Assembly (NCBI RefSeq): GCF_020662265.1
Contig: NZ_VEWM01000010.1
Span: forward strand, 124,001-188,000
Length of the DNA stretch: 64,000 nt
Source: Psychrobacter sp. I-STPA6b
Lineage (GTDB): Bacteria > Pseudomonadota > Gammaproteobacteria > Pseudomonadales > Moraxellaceae
Reading direction: 5' to 3'
Position numbers and translations under genes: made by a program. Positions 46,212 through 54,210 of the stretch are shown one piece after another; the first letter of the stretch is position 1, and every line of letters begins with the position of its first letter. The notes under the pieces were generated by a model that made no database searches, was not told the DNA's origin, and saw nothing but the letters and a program-made list of their open reading frames with translations.

Positions 46212-46391
46212 TGTTTTTATCTCTATGTTGGTAATAAGTGGCTTCATTATTATTCTACTGAGTCGTTTTTTGACTATGACTATAGATTACTCCCATCATA
46301 ATTTGAGTATCAATATTCTACGATATGAATATTGATACTCAATCGTCATTACTTAATTACTTATATCAAATAAGGCTAAACTATTTATTTT

Positions 46392-46985
46392 TTATCGCAT
46401 ATAGTGCGCAGTGGTTGTGGTCGATGCTAGGCGGTGTTGGTTGATTAAAAATCCGACCAAAGCAGGACTGGCATTCTCAGGATAATCAATTTTTGCTGTA
46501 TCTAGGGCATGGATAGTGAGCTGGTAACGATGTGGATTATCACCTGCAGGTGGACAGGCACCGCCAAAACCCAGCATACCGTAATCATTACGAATATGGC
46601 TAGCTCCTGCTGGTAAGTTATGACCATCTACTTTCCCTGCATCTATAGGTAAATGATTAATATTACTAGGAATATTTACTACCATCCAGTGCCAAAATCC
46701 TGAGCCAGTCGGTGCATCAGGGTCATATAAAGTCACTGCAAAACTTTTTGTACCTGCTGGCGCACCTTGCCAATAAATAGCAGGAGATAGGTTTGTACCC
46801 TGACAGCCAAAGCCATTAAAGACTTGTGCAGAAGATAATTTTTTACCTTGACGGAAGCTATCACTGTTTATAGAAAAGCCATTAGTATTGCCGTTACCTG
46901 CAAATGCCAAGCCACTACTGGCAATAGATAGCATGATGGTAGTATTGATTGCCATTTTTAGCATACCATTACTGATAAATTTCAT
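46392..46985 (-). CDS. YbhB/YbcL-family PEBP-like protein (secreted)
   Basis: The 197-residue protein has a signal peptide (cut near LAFAG, residue 29) and a phosphatidylethanolamine-binding fold. The signatures are CQGTNLSPAIYWQGAP, SFAVTLYDPDAPTGSGFWHWMVVNIP (shown in pieces, DPDAPTGSGFWHW) and HRYQLTIHALD. Bacterial members bind small ligands in a conserved pocket, and their role is mostly unknown. AAGGAGC is a clear ribosome site. An AraC-type regulator precedes it on the same strand. Confidence 0.88.
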   Translation of the reverse strand: MKFISNGMLKMAINTTIMLSIASSGLAFAGNGNTNGFSINSDSFRQGKKLSSAQVFNGFGCQGTNLSPAIYWQGAPAGTKSFAVTLYDPDAPTGSGFWHWMVVNIPSNINHLPIDAGKVDGHNLPAGASHIRNDYGMLGFGGACPPAGDNPHRYQLTIHALDTAKIDYPENASPALVGFLINQHRLASTTTTAHYMR

Positions 46986-47107
46986 AGAAGCTCCTTAATA
47001 TTATTTGAAATATGTGCTGATGTAACAGACCTCTTTATTCTATGAATAATGGTTCTTTTATATTTGCCTAAATCCATCAACTTTTATCCCAAACACATCA
47101 TTCTTTC

Positions 47108-47926
47108 TTAACGGACAGCAGAAGGAAGCATAGAAAAATATTGCTGGAAGGCTTGGCTAAAACGACTGGCAGAGAGATAACCACAAGCGACTGCTACCTC
47201 ACCCACACTCAAGTTACCTTGTAATAATAAGCTCATTGCTTGCTCCATACGAAAGCACAATAATAGCTGACGAAAGCTCGTATTTTCTGCCTTTAGTCGA
47301 CGCTCTAACGTACTGGTGCTGATATGTAGAGCGTTGGCAATGGTAGTTTTTGACCACTGTTTATGTAGTTGATGCCCGACCACTCGAAAGATTTTATCAC
47401 TGATGCTTAGTGCATGTTTTGGCTGAAATTGATAGCCCAAGCTGGCTAACATCAATAGTAATTCATCTAAACGATGGTGATAAATAACAGGATTTAACGA
47501 GTGGGGGTCTTGCTGATATGCCTCAATACTATTAACGGCTCGAAAAAAGGTTTCTTTTAATTGCTGATTAAGAGGGATTTGGGCGGTTGGCTGTTGTTGA
47601 TAGGTTGCTAATATTGGCATATCCGCCAATACGGACTGCTGACGTTGCTCAAACTGTTTAATATAGTCAGTGGTTAAGCAAAGAACGATTGCTTGATAAG
47701 GTGTTGACGGCAACGGCTCATTGATAATATCAACAATACGCCCTTGTTGAAACATCAGTAAACTGCCTGTACCATACTGAGAGCTTTGCGTTTCATTGGT
47801 AAAAACATGTTTTGTACCAGCAGTGATGAGGCACAGCATATCATAGCGAATGGTTAATTTTTTGATACGTATCTTATGATGGCTTTTTAGCGTCAATGTC
47901 GCTGGGGTAGCGGGAGTTATAGTCAT
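47108..47926 (-). CDS. AraC-family transcriptional regulator
   Basis: The 272-residue protein has an N-terminal cupin-like ligand domain and a C-terminal pair of helix-turn-helix motifs (IANALHISTSTLERRLKAEN and VGEVAVACGYLSASRFSQAF). ATG at 47926, with TAGG upstream, is preferred to an in-frame TTG two codons earlier. It is on the same strand as, and 120 bp upstream of, the PEBP gene, which may be its target. The effector is unknown. Confidence 0.87.
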   Translation of the reverse strand: MTITPATPATLTLKSHHKIRIKKLTIRYDMLCLITAGTKHVFTNETQSSQYGTGSLLMFQQGRIVDIINEPLPSTPYQAIVLCLTTDYIKQFEQRQQSVLADMPILATYQQQPTAQIPLNQQLKETFFRAVNSIEAYQQDPHSLNPVIYHHRLDELLLMLASLGYQFQPKHALSISDKIFRVVGHQLHKQWSKTTIANALHISTSTLERRLKAENTSFRQLLLCFRMEQAMSLLLQGNLSVGEVAVACGYLSASRFSQAFQQYFSMLPSAVR

Positions 47927-48090
47927 AGGCAAGCCTAACTTTGAACTATCTAAAAGTATATTTTATCAGGATAAATGATAATAAAGGTGATTAATGGTAT
48001 CTGTTGATGATATTTTAAGTATTATTTTTCCTGTTTTTTCAAATGGTTAAGAAAAATAGATAAGATACTAAGGATAGTAGGAATAACGCT

Positions 48091-48732
48091 ATGAAAGAGC
48101 CAAAGTTTGTCAATAGTAATACCTTTGCGAGCAATCCTGGGCAGATATCAGTCAGCCCTTTTGTGTGGTATCGACATCATGCGGTGATGGGTGGCATTAT
48201 CGTATTGTTACTGCTAGCCATACTTTGTTTATGTCTCTTTGTTGATATGAAGTTTGTGGTGCTGTTTATTATTTTTGCTATTGTGCATCAGATAAATTTT
48301 ATTCGTATTAAAGAGCATTTCTATTATGGTGACTCTAACGGTGGTATTGTGCTAGCAACCAACCCTGTTTTGGTTGCTGTTTATACCAATCTGAGCAAAG
48401 GTTTTGGTTACTATCCTGTGATTAAGATTATTGAATGTCCCACCTTAAAAGCTCTAAATATTGGTGATAGAATTGCGACAGTTGCACTTTACCAAGCTTC
48501 TATTAATGAACAACTGCCACACTGGATAAATTTTGAGCCACTGCCAGTAAACTATGTTAGCAATAATCAGGCAGATATTGATAAGGCGTTGCTAAGTTAT
48601 GGTGAGGATTATTGGGAACGGTTAGAGCAAGGTATCCCCCAAGTACCACAGCCTTACCAAGTTGGACTATATAAAATAAATATAGAGAATAGTGATTGGG
48701 AAGATGACTCTGCTGAATTGGTTCAATCCTGA
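48091..48732 (+). CDS. Membrane protein, DUF3239-like
   Basis: The 213-residue protein has two membrane segments (about 33-53 and 54-72) followed by a soluble domain with NPVLVAVYTNLSKGFGYYPVIKI. That pattern recalls DUF3239 proteins, which are often found in small bacterial gene clusters of unknown role. AAGGATAGTAGGA precedes the ATG. The name is tentative. Confidence 0.6.
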   Translation: MKEPKFVNSNTFASNPGQISVSPFVWYRHHAVMGGIIVLLLLAILCLCLFVDMKFVVLFIIFAIVHQINFIRIKEHFYYGDSNGGIVLATNPVLVAVYTNLSKGFGYYPVIKIIECPTLKALNIGDRIATVALYQASINEQLPHWINFEPLPVNYVSNNQADIDKALLSYGEDYWERLEQGIPQVPQPYQVGLYKINIENSDWEDDSAELVQS

Positions 48733-48844
48733 GTTTGAGTTTGAATCTAAGCCTAAGCTTTTAGGTGATGCTAAATCTACAGTCATAGCTCAGGCTAGTT
48801 AAGGAATGGCTCGCTTTATTTATTGTCACTATTCAAATCTTGTA

Positions 48845-49531
48845 TTAAGCAGACTTAACCATCTTCACCACGGTAAAATATCTATCGACCATATCGCCAG
48901 TTTTGCTAATCGCTTTGTCTTGCTGATGGCTAAACTCGCTAATTTTAAGAAGCGTATTTTCGGTTAATTCGCTTACTTCATTGTCCTCATAAAGGGTAAA
49001 ACCCATATCGATAAAAGGCAGAGTTTGCATAAATTCTTTTTGTCCATAGGCCAGCACCAATACACCGCTAACCTTTAGACAACGGGCAAGCTCGCCCATA
49101 AACTGCTTAGGATTTTGCCAAAAATACAGTGTATTGACGCTAAATATTTTATCAAACTCGTTATCAGCAAACGGTAACGTCAGCCCATCATACAGCCCAA
49201 ACTCAATATCATAATCATCTGTTAATGGCTGATTGAGTAGGCTCGCTTGCTCGTACATTAATGGGGATATTTCTAACCCACGATAGCGGATATTATCAGC
49301 TTGCTGTAGCAACTCTTTAAGATGACCTGCATTACCATGCCCCAGCTCTAGCACACTATCGCCATCACTAATGTCGAGTAAGGCAATAGCAGATTGAGTC
49401 ATGGTGAGATTGGATTGGTGCATACTACTGCCAAGCTGTTGCCCAAATTCACCACTGGGGCAACGCAACTGTTGTGCCAACTCATTAAGAGTAACTTGCT
49501 CGGCGACTTGTTTGGTGTTTTTTTTGTCCAT
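48845..49531 (-). CDS. Class I SAM-dependent methyltransferase
   Basis: The 228-residue protein has SAM motif I VLELGHGNAGHLKELL near residue 60, the acidic loop GLEISPLMYEQA, and motif IV NTLYFWQNP. These mark it as a small-molecule or ubiquinone/UbiE-like methyltransferase without clear substrate. ATG at 49531 is chosen because AGGAT lies six bases upstream; an ATG two codons earlier sits directly on the ribosome site. No neighbour reveals its pathway. Confidence 0.82.
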   Translation of the reverse strand: MDKKNTKQVAEQVTLNELAQQLRCPSGEFGQQLGSSMHQSNLTMTQSAIALLDISDGDSVLELGHGNAGHLKELLQQADNIRYRGLEISPLMYEQASLLNQPLTDDYDIEFGLYDGLTLPFADNEFDKIFSVNTLYFWQNPKQFMGELARCLKVSGVLVLAYGQKEFMQTLPFIDMGFTLYEDNEVSELTENTLLKISEFSHQQDKAISKTGDMVDRYFTVVKMVKSA

Positions 49532-49622
49532 TTTCATATCCTATATCTTGTTTTCCAAGTTATAAATTGAGTGAGAAATAAAAAAGTATTGTTAATAAAT
49601 AAGTAAATAATCTTATAAAAAA

Positions 49623-50387
49623 TTAAGCGAAAATTAAAAATAGTAATAAAATAGGTAGTCCTAATATAGTAGTAATTGCTTGTATAGTGGAAAATAAAAT
49701 ATTGTGCTTTGTCTGAAAATTATTAACCTTGGTTTGTATTTTGGGAAATAAATACCAAAATAGAATGATAGCCAACAAAAATCCTAATCCTATAAATATA
49801 TGATTTAAAAAATATATCAAGGAAGGAGTTTGTTTTTGATAGTCGTTTGTTGCAGAGAAATCTACATTAATTAGAAAGTATCCAACAGATATATTGCATA
49901 TGGTTTCAAAGATAATTAATAGAGTGGATAGTTTTATAATATGAATAAGTGATTGTTTAGAGTAATTTTTACTTTGCATATAGCAAATATTATAAGGAAG
50001 GATAAAAAATAACGAGGAGAAGATAAGCGTTATTCCAATAATAAATCCTTGTGGCATACCAATGGGTAGTGATAATAAAAATTTTCTAATAAAAAATATC
50101 AGTAGAATACCATTAATATATCTTGAATTAAATTTTATTTTATGGGTTGAGGTGAAAAGTTGAGAACAAAGTAAGCTAAAGAAATAGCATAAAAAGGCGA
50201 AAATATAATGTATATAGTAGTAGCTATGAAATATATCCTCTGAGGGGGCATATAGAGGTATGAATACATAGGCATAAACCATAAAAGCGACACTACAGAC
50301 TAGATAGGTAATGGTAGTGGCTGATAAGTAAAAAAAGAAAAATTGGCTTTTTATATATTGTTCAATACTTTGAAGTTTGCTTTGCAT
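49623..50387 (-). CDS. Multi-pass membrane protein of unknown function
   Basis: The 254-residue product has about seven hydrophobic segments and many Phe, Tyr and Ile residues, reflecting strongly A+T-rich codon use unlike its neighbours. ATG at 50387 (MQSKLQSIEQYIK) avoids an unlikely 29-residue N-terminal extension. I recognise no family. It looks like a recent arrival: it stands alone, with no homologous-looking partner. Confidence 0.6.
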   Translation of the reverse strand: MQSKLQSIEQYIKSQFFFFYLSATTITYLVCSVAFMVYAYVFIPLYAPSEDIFHSYYYIHYIFAFLCYFFSLLCSQLFTSTHKIKFNSRYINGILLIFFIRKFLLSLPIGMPQGFIIGITLIFSSLFFILPYNICYMQSKNYSKQSLIHIIKLSTLLIIFETICNISVGYFLINVDFSATNDYQKQTPSLIYFLNHIFIGLGFLLAIILFWYLFPKIQTKVNNFQTKHNILFSTIQAITTILGLPILLLFLIFA

Positions 50388-50824
50388 ACATAAATTACTC
50401 TTATAAAACTCAGCTATGATAAATTGCTCTAAATGAACGTAAGCCAGTCTGGTTGAACCCATCTTGGTATTCAACCATAAATAAGAATAATTATCAAAAA
50501 ATAAAAGAGTTATTAGCTATGAACGTATAAATGTAGTGAATCAATATCTGATAATTTTGAGAATGAAAATATACCCAGTTTACACCGACCACCATTATAT
50601 TCGGTGATACACCCTGATACTCTGATATTAGGTACGAGTATGGTCAGTGGTAGATTGGTTAGTGGATGTGTTGGCAGATTAGCCCTCTTCTAATTTTCTA
50701 TAGGAGTAGCTATAGAAAGAGCCATAAAAATAAAAGTTACTTAGCTTAACAAAAGTATACTTATTATAATTATCATTTATATTAAATTAAAAAGTGTATT
50801 TAAATAAAAATTAAGGAAAAAATT
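50388..50824. other. Intergenic region around 50.6 kb
   Basis: This 437-bp region has no convincing gene. A hairpin-forming pair GGTTGAA / TTCAACC lies at about 50450-50475. The 50540-50700 part is less A+T-rich and might be a remnant of older coding DNA, but I can name nothing in it. Confidence 0.45.
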
Positions 50825-51355
50825 ATGGAAAATAACACAAAAAAAATTGATTGGAAACAACATATTATCCTTTTTTTAAGAACAGCCATTGGATTTATGT
50901 TTTTGTTGTATATTATAAACTGGATAACGTACACATTATTTGACTGGAACAAACAATCTATAGCCAGTATTGTCATACAAGGGATTATGTTTGGTTTACT
51001 TTTTGGGTTTATGATGCCAATTATTCGTAGCAAACTGACCAAAAATATCCAACCAACCTTAGCAACAGGCGAGCAGATTGAATACCAAACCCCTGCCAAT
51101 CTATTTAAAGGTATTGAGAGTGTGGGAGGTGTGCTATTTATCACCAATCAAGGCTTAGTATTTAAATCGCACAAAGCTAATATTCAAACAGGACAAACCA
51201 ATATCGCCTTTACTGATATTGAAAAGATTGAGGCGGTAAAAACTGCCAAACTGGTTGATAATGGCTTAAAGGTGATAAAAAAAGACGGCTTGGCATTTCA
51301 ATTTGTGGTAAATGATAGAGATGAATTGATGGCAAAAATTAATGAGAAGTTGTAA
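50825..51355 (+). CDS. Membrane-anchored PH/GRAM-like protein
   Basis: The 176-residue protein has two N-terminal membrane segments (about 15-35 and 43-62). A C-terminal domain follows, with GGVLFITNQGLVFKSHKAN, TDIEKIEAV and KKDGLAFQFVV, the beta pattern of bacterial PH or GRAM domains. Such proteins are usually peripheral membrane binders. It starts a short unit with the next gene (17-bp gap). The function is unknown. Confidence 0.68.
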   Translation: MENNTKKIDWKQHIILFLRTAIGFMFLLYIINWITYTLFDWNKQSIASIVIQGIMFGLLFGFMMPIIRSKLTKNIQPTLATGEQIEYQTPANLFKGIESVGGVLFITNQGLVFKSHKANIQTGQTNIAFTDIEKIEAVKTAKLVDNGLKVIKKDGLAFQFVVNDRDELMAKINEKL

Positions 51356-51372
51356 TCAAAATAGGCATATCA

Positions 51373-52038
51373 ATGAGTACCTGTATCGAAGTATTGCCCG
51401 TTCGTACACTGGATATCAGTTTTGATAAGGTACTGAGTTTATCTGAGAAAAATATCAATGCGTTTTTGGCATCGATTGGGGTGCACTATCAGATTGAGTT
51501 AGTTGCTTATATTCATGCCCAAGATGAAAGTTATCAATATGAAGTCCGCCCGAATCAGCCATTTTTTTGGAAAGATACAGAATATCTGTGGTTGACTATT
51601 AAGGGCGTTCAAGGTGGCACTGATGGTTACTGTTATCCTATCATAGATAACGATGATAAAATCGAGCCTTATTGGAAGTTGGATTATTTAAAAGAAGAAA
51701 TATTAGCAAAACATTCTAAATCAGGTGTCATGGACAAAACTGATGATATGGCAGATACCATCAAAGGTATTGAAAAGCATAATCAAAGCTGGACTTTTCG
51801 CCGTTCTGCGGGGCAATCTGCCATCATTTGTATAAGCTATGGCTTAATTGCTTGTGCTGTTGCCGAGCTTACTGATGGCATTTTATTTTCTGACGATGGC
51901 GCATGGGATTATCATTATTTTCCTTGTGATTATTCAGAGTTTTTAGCGGTGTACTTTCGTCCTGACAAAACTAATAATCAAGACTGCCAGAAATGGGCAA
52001 TACGTTGTATTGAGCAGGTGCAAAAAGAGTTTGGCTGA
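51373..52038 (+). CDS. Hypothetical protein, no recognised family
   Basis: The 221-residue soluble protein has no signal peptide. It is rich in Tyr, Trp and Asp, with SWTFRRSAGQSAIICISYGLIACAVAELTDG in the middle (shown in part: SAGQSAIICISYGLI) and an ILFSDDGAWDYHYFPCDY segment. The overall style, with isolated Cys and many aromatic residues, resembles bacterial immunity-type orphans, but I cannot name it. It is probably cotranscribed with the preceding PH-like gene. A cupin fragment follows at once. Confidence 0.6.
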   Translation: MSTCIEVLPVRTLDISFDKVLSLSEKNINAFLASIGVHYQIELVAYIHAQDESYQYEVRPNQPFFWKDTEYLWLTIKGVQGGTDGYCYPIIDNDDKIEPYWKLDYLKEEILAKHSKSGVMDKTDDMADTIKGIEKHNQSWTFRRSAGQSAIICISYGLIACAVAELTDGILFSDDGAWDYHYFPCDYSEFLAVYFRPDKTNNQDCQKWAIRCIEQVQKEFG

Positions 52039-52183
52039 TGTGCTGTTAATTGAAATGAGCGATAAAACAGTAAGCGTTAATGCAGGGGAGTGTGTGGTTA
52101 TTCCTAAAGGTATTGCTCATAAACCCATCGCCCCAGAGGAAACTTGTGTGATGTTTTTTGTACCATTGCAAGCAAACAGGTAA
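52034..52183 (+). pseudogene. Cupin-domain protein remnant
   Basis: The frame gives ADVLLIEMSDKTVSVNAGE, CVVIPKGIAHKPIAPEETC and VMFFVPLQANR before the stop. This matches the second half of small cupins (GE-x-PxG-x(2)-H-x-A-E). The first half, with the other metal ligands, is missing and is replaced by the end of the preceding gene. It is a 5'-truncated relic. A 42-codon ORF from ATG 52055 is unlikely to be functional. Confidence 0.6.
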
Positions 52184-52349
52184 TTAGGTGGTGTATTTGG
52201 GGTATAAAATGATAATGTGAGTGATACTTTGTTATATGATTTGTATATAAAGTATCTTGTATTGTATCAATTACTTACGCTGTCTTTTTATCTGCTCATT
52301 TCAGTGATAAAGTGTGAGTTTATATCAAATATTCAGGATACTTTTTTTA

Positions 52350-53006
52350 ATGAATGCACTTAATCACAAAATAATGTTAGATAAATTGAAACGTGCTAAG
52401 AAAATACCAACCCAAGCACGCTCACAAGCGACGGTATTAACCATTTTAAATACTGCAAAACAGATTATTGTTAATGAAGGTGTGCATTGTTTGACCACCA
52501 ATAAGATTGCTGAGCAGTCAGGAGTAACCGTCGGCTCAATTTATCAGTATTTTGAAGATAAAGAAGCCATTATTTATGAGATTTTTAGTGCTTGGTTAGA
52601 TTCTTATTTTGCTGTATATAAAAGTTATAGTAATGAAGCAAATAATCAGAAAAAAGCGGTTGAAGACTTTTTTTTAGGGGTATTGTCTTTATTTGTGGCA
52701 GACCATAATGATAGCAAAAGTATGCTTAGACAGTTAGAGATTGCGATTCAGACTGACCCTGAGATAGAAGCACTGGATAAGCAACATACAGAGCGTTTTT
52801 GCCAAGCGATTTTTGCGGACTGTTTACGGTTGGATATGGTTGAGGATACTGAGGCTGACCGTCAAAAGGTACGATTTGGGTTTGTGGTTTTGTTACAAGT
52901 GATAGATGTGATAAATCAGGCAGATAGTACCGACCGAGAGGCGTATATTGGTTATACACAGTCTATGTTACAAATGTGGTTGCGCTCTTTTGATACAAAT
53001 AAATAG
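52350..53006 (+). CDS. TetR-family transcriptional regulator
   Basis: The 218-residue protein has an N-terminal helix-turn-helix TTNKIAEQSGVTVGSIYQYFEDKEAIIYEIF (key part: VGSIYQYFEDKEAI), typical of TetR repressors, and a helical ligand domain. ATG at 52350 follows AGGA; a shorter start at 52374 is possible. No efflux gene sits next to it, so its target is unclear. A hairpin with a T-run follows at about 53040-53077. Confidence 0.85.
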   Translation: MNALNHKIMLDKLKRAKKIPTQARSQATVLTILNTAKQIIVNEGVHCLTTNKIAEQSGVTVGSIYQYFEDKEAIIYEIFSAWLDSYFAVYKSYSNEANNQKKAVEDFFLGVLSLFVADHNDSKSMLRQLEIAIQTDPEIEALDKQHTERFCQAIFADCLRLDMVEDTEADRQKVRFGFVVLLQVIDVINQADSTDREAYIGYTQSMLQMWLRSFDTNK

Positions 53007-53039
53007 ATATCTAAGAGTTTATGATATTTATATGATGTG

Positions 53040-53077
53040 AAAGGCTTATCTGACATTGGTTAGATAGGTCTTTTTTC
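53040..53077 (+). terminator. Probable terminator after tetR
   Basis: AAGGCTTATCT pairs, with two G-U wobbles, with AGATAGGTCTT and is followed by TTTT. It is a weaker stem than the other terminators. Confidence 0.5.
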
Positions 53078-53082
53078 TATGG

Positions 53083-53190
53083 TCAACGAATTTTATCACT
53101 GTTACAGTGCTAGGCTCGTTTGCTATATAACTGTACTATCTGTACTCGCCTGCCTTGTAGCAGTTTATAACTAACTTCGCTGACTATATT
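53083..53190 (-). repeat. Dispersed ~105-bp repeat, copy 4
   Basis: On the minus strand this shows CTGCTACAAGGCAGGCGAGT, ACAGATAGTACAGTT and GAGCCTAGCAC, closely matching the 42593 copy in inverted orientation. It lies between tetR and arsR. Confidence 0.85.
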
Positions 53191-53216
53191 TATAAATTTA
53201 TGCAGAAAATGATTGA

Positions 53217-53240
53217 TTATTCCATTATTCTATGGAATAA
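53217..53240. promoter_or_regulatory. Palindromic operator upstream of arsR
   Basis: TTATTCCAT and ATGGAATAA form a perfect 9-bp inverted repeat with a 6-bp spacer, about 70 bp before the ArsR/SmtB gene. The arrangement fits an autoregulated metal-sensor operator. Confidence 0.7.
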
Positions 53241-53310
53241 TAGATTTTATCAAGTTCATTCACTATCAAGCGTTTATTTGTGATGGCGTTTATTTAGGTA
53301 AATATACAAT

Positions 53311-53691
53311 ATGACAATTAATCATCAGCCAGATTCTTCTTTAGACTTACCCGAGTGTGAGACTCATCAAGCAAGTCAAACCTTAGCAGAAAATGTTGAG
53401 CTAAATCAGGTTCAGCTTGATGCGATTACAACGATGCTCAAAGCATTAGCCGATAGTAATCGTTTGCAGTTATTACTGCTATTACAGCAGTGTGATTCGC
53501 CGTTATGTGTCAGTGAGATAGCAACACAAACAGGCGATAAAATCACAACGGTGTCTAATCGTTTAAAGCAGTTACACGATGCAGGGTTGGTGAATAAACG
53601 CCGAGATGGTCAGCATATTTTATATACATTGCAAGATGCTCACGTTGAGGCATTATTGAGCAATTTGATTGCTCATGCCAGTCATGTGTAG
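53311..53691 (+). CDS. ArsR/SmtB-family metal-responsive repressor
   Basis: The 126-residue protein has a winged-helix core: MLKALADSNRLQLLLLLQ (with CDSPLCVSEI next), TTVSNRLKQLHDAGLVNKRRDGQHILYTLQD (shown in part: NRLKQLHDAGLVNKRRDG) and a final helix with HVEALLSNLIAHASHV. The N-terminal cysteine-bearing tail (ECETH) and the C-terminal His cluster resemble zinc or cadmium/lead sensors. A palindrome lies upstream and a histidine-rich protein follows, so it probably controls its own operon in response to zinc-like metals. Confidence 0.88.
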   Translation: MTINHQPDSSLDLPECETHQASQTLAENVELNQVQLDAITTMLKALADSNRLQLLLLLQQCDSPLCVSEIATQTGDKITTVSNRLKQLHDAGLVNKRRDGQHILYTLQDAHVEALLSNLIAHASHV

Positions 53692-53764
53692 CTAGGTGTG
53701 TTGTGTCAGTAGTACAGTTCTAAATATCGTTTGTTTTTAATTTAATCCCCAAAGGAGTATTCCT

Positions 53765-54112
53765 ATGAGCCAATGTAATCAGCATAGCAATCATGAACAT
53801 CAACATAGTGCAGACTGTGGTCATACCGCTATTCAGCATGGTGACCATGTTTGCTATTTGCATGATGGGCATCTACATCATGTCCACGGCGACCATGTTG
53901 ATGAGCATGTCATAGAAGTCAGTGATAAAAACCCAAATGCTTGCACAGCAGAGCATGATTGTGGCAAGCATGATGACAGCCATGTACATGGCGAAAACTG
54001 TGGTCATGAAGCCGTACCTCATGGCGACCACATTTGCTATATCGTTGATGGTCATTTGCATCATCCACATGGCGACCATTGTGACAATCATGGTAAGGTT
54101 GAAGTGCTATAG
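53765..54112 (+). CDS. Histidine-rich metal-binding protein with two internal repeats
   Basis: The 115-residue protein is unusually rich in His, Asp and Cys. It holds two near-copies of a 27-residue module: CGHTAIQHGDHVCYLHDGHL (about 19-45) and CGHEAVPHGDHICYIVDGHL (about 79-105). Both are followed by HH(V/P)HGDH. It has no signal peptide, so it should act in the cytoplasm, probably storing or buffering zinc or another divalent ion. AAAGGAG gives a strong start. It is 73 bp downstream of an ArsR regulator, and a terminator follows. Confidence 0.82.
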   Translation: MSQCNQHSNHEHQHSADCGHTAIQHGDHVCYLHDGHLHHVHGDHVDEHVIEVSDKNPNACTAEHDCGKHDDSHVHGENCGHEAVPHGDHICYIVDGHLHHPHGDHCDNHGKVEVL

Positions 54113-54141
54113 TGTTAGCCTAAAGCTAAATACGTATCACA

Positions 54142-54177
54142 TAAAAAAACCAGATAGCCAAGCTGTCTGGTTTTTTT
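54142..54177. terminator. Bidirectional terminator
   Basis: An A-run, the stem AACCAGA...TCTGGTT and a T-run lie between the converging His-rich and TonB-receptor genes. Confidence 0.85.
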
Positions 54178-54210
54178 GTGTGATGTTACTTTCAAGATGA
54201 ATAATAGAAA

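Noticed and set aside
50800..51147. 115-codon minus-strand frame opposite the PH-like gene
   Set aside because: It is antisense to a better-supported gene with a ribosome site and domain pattern.
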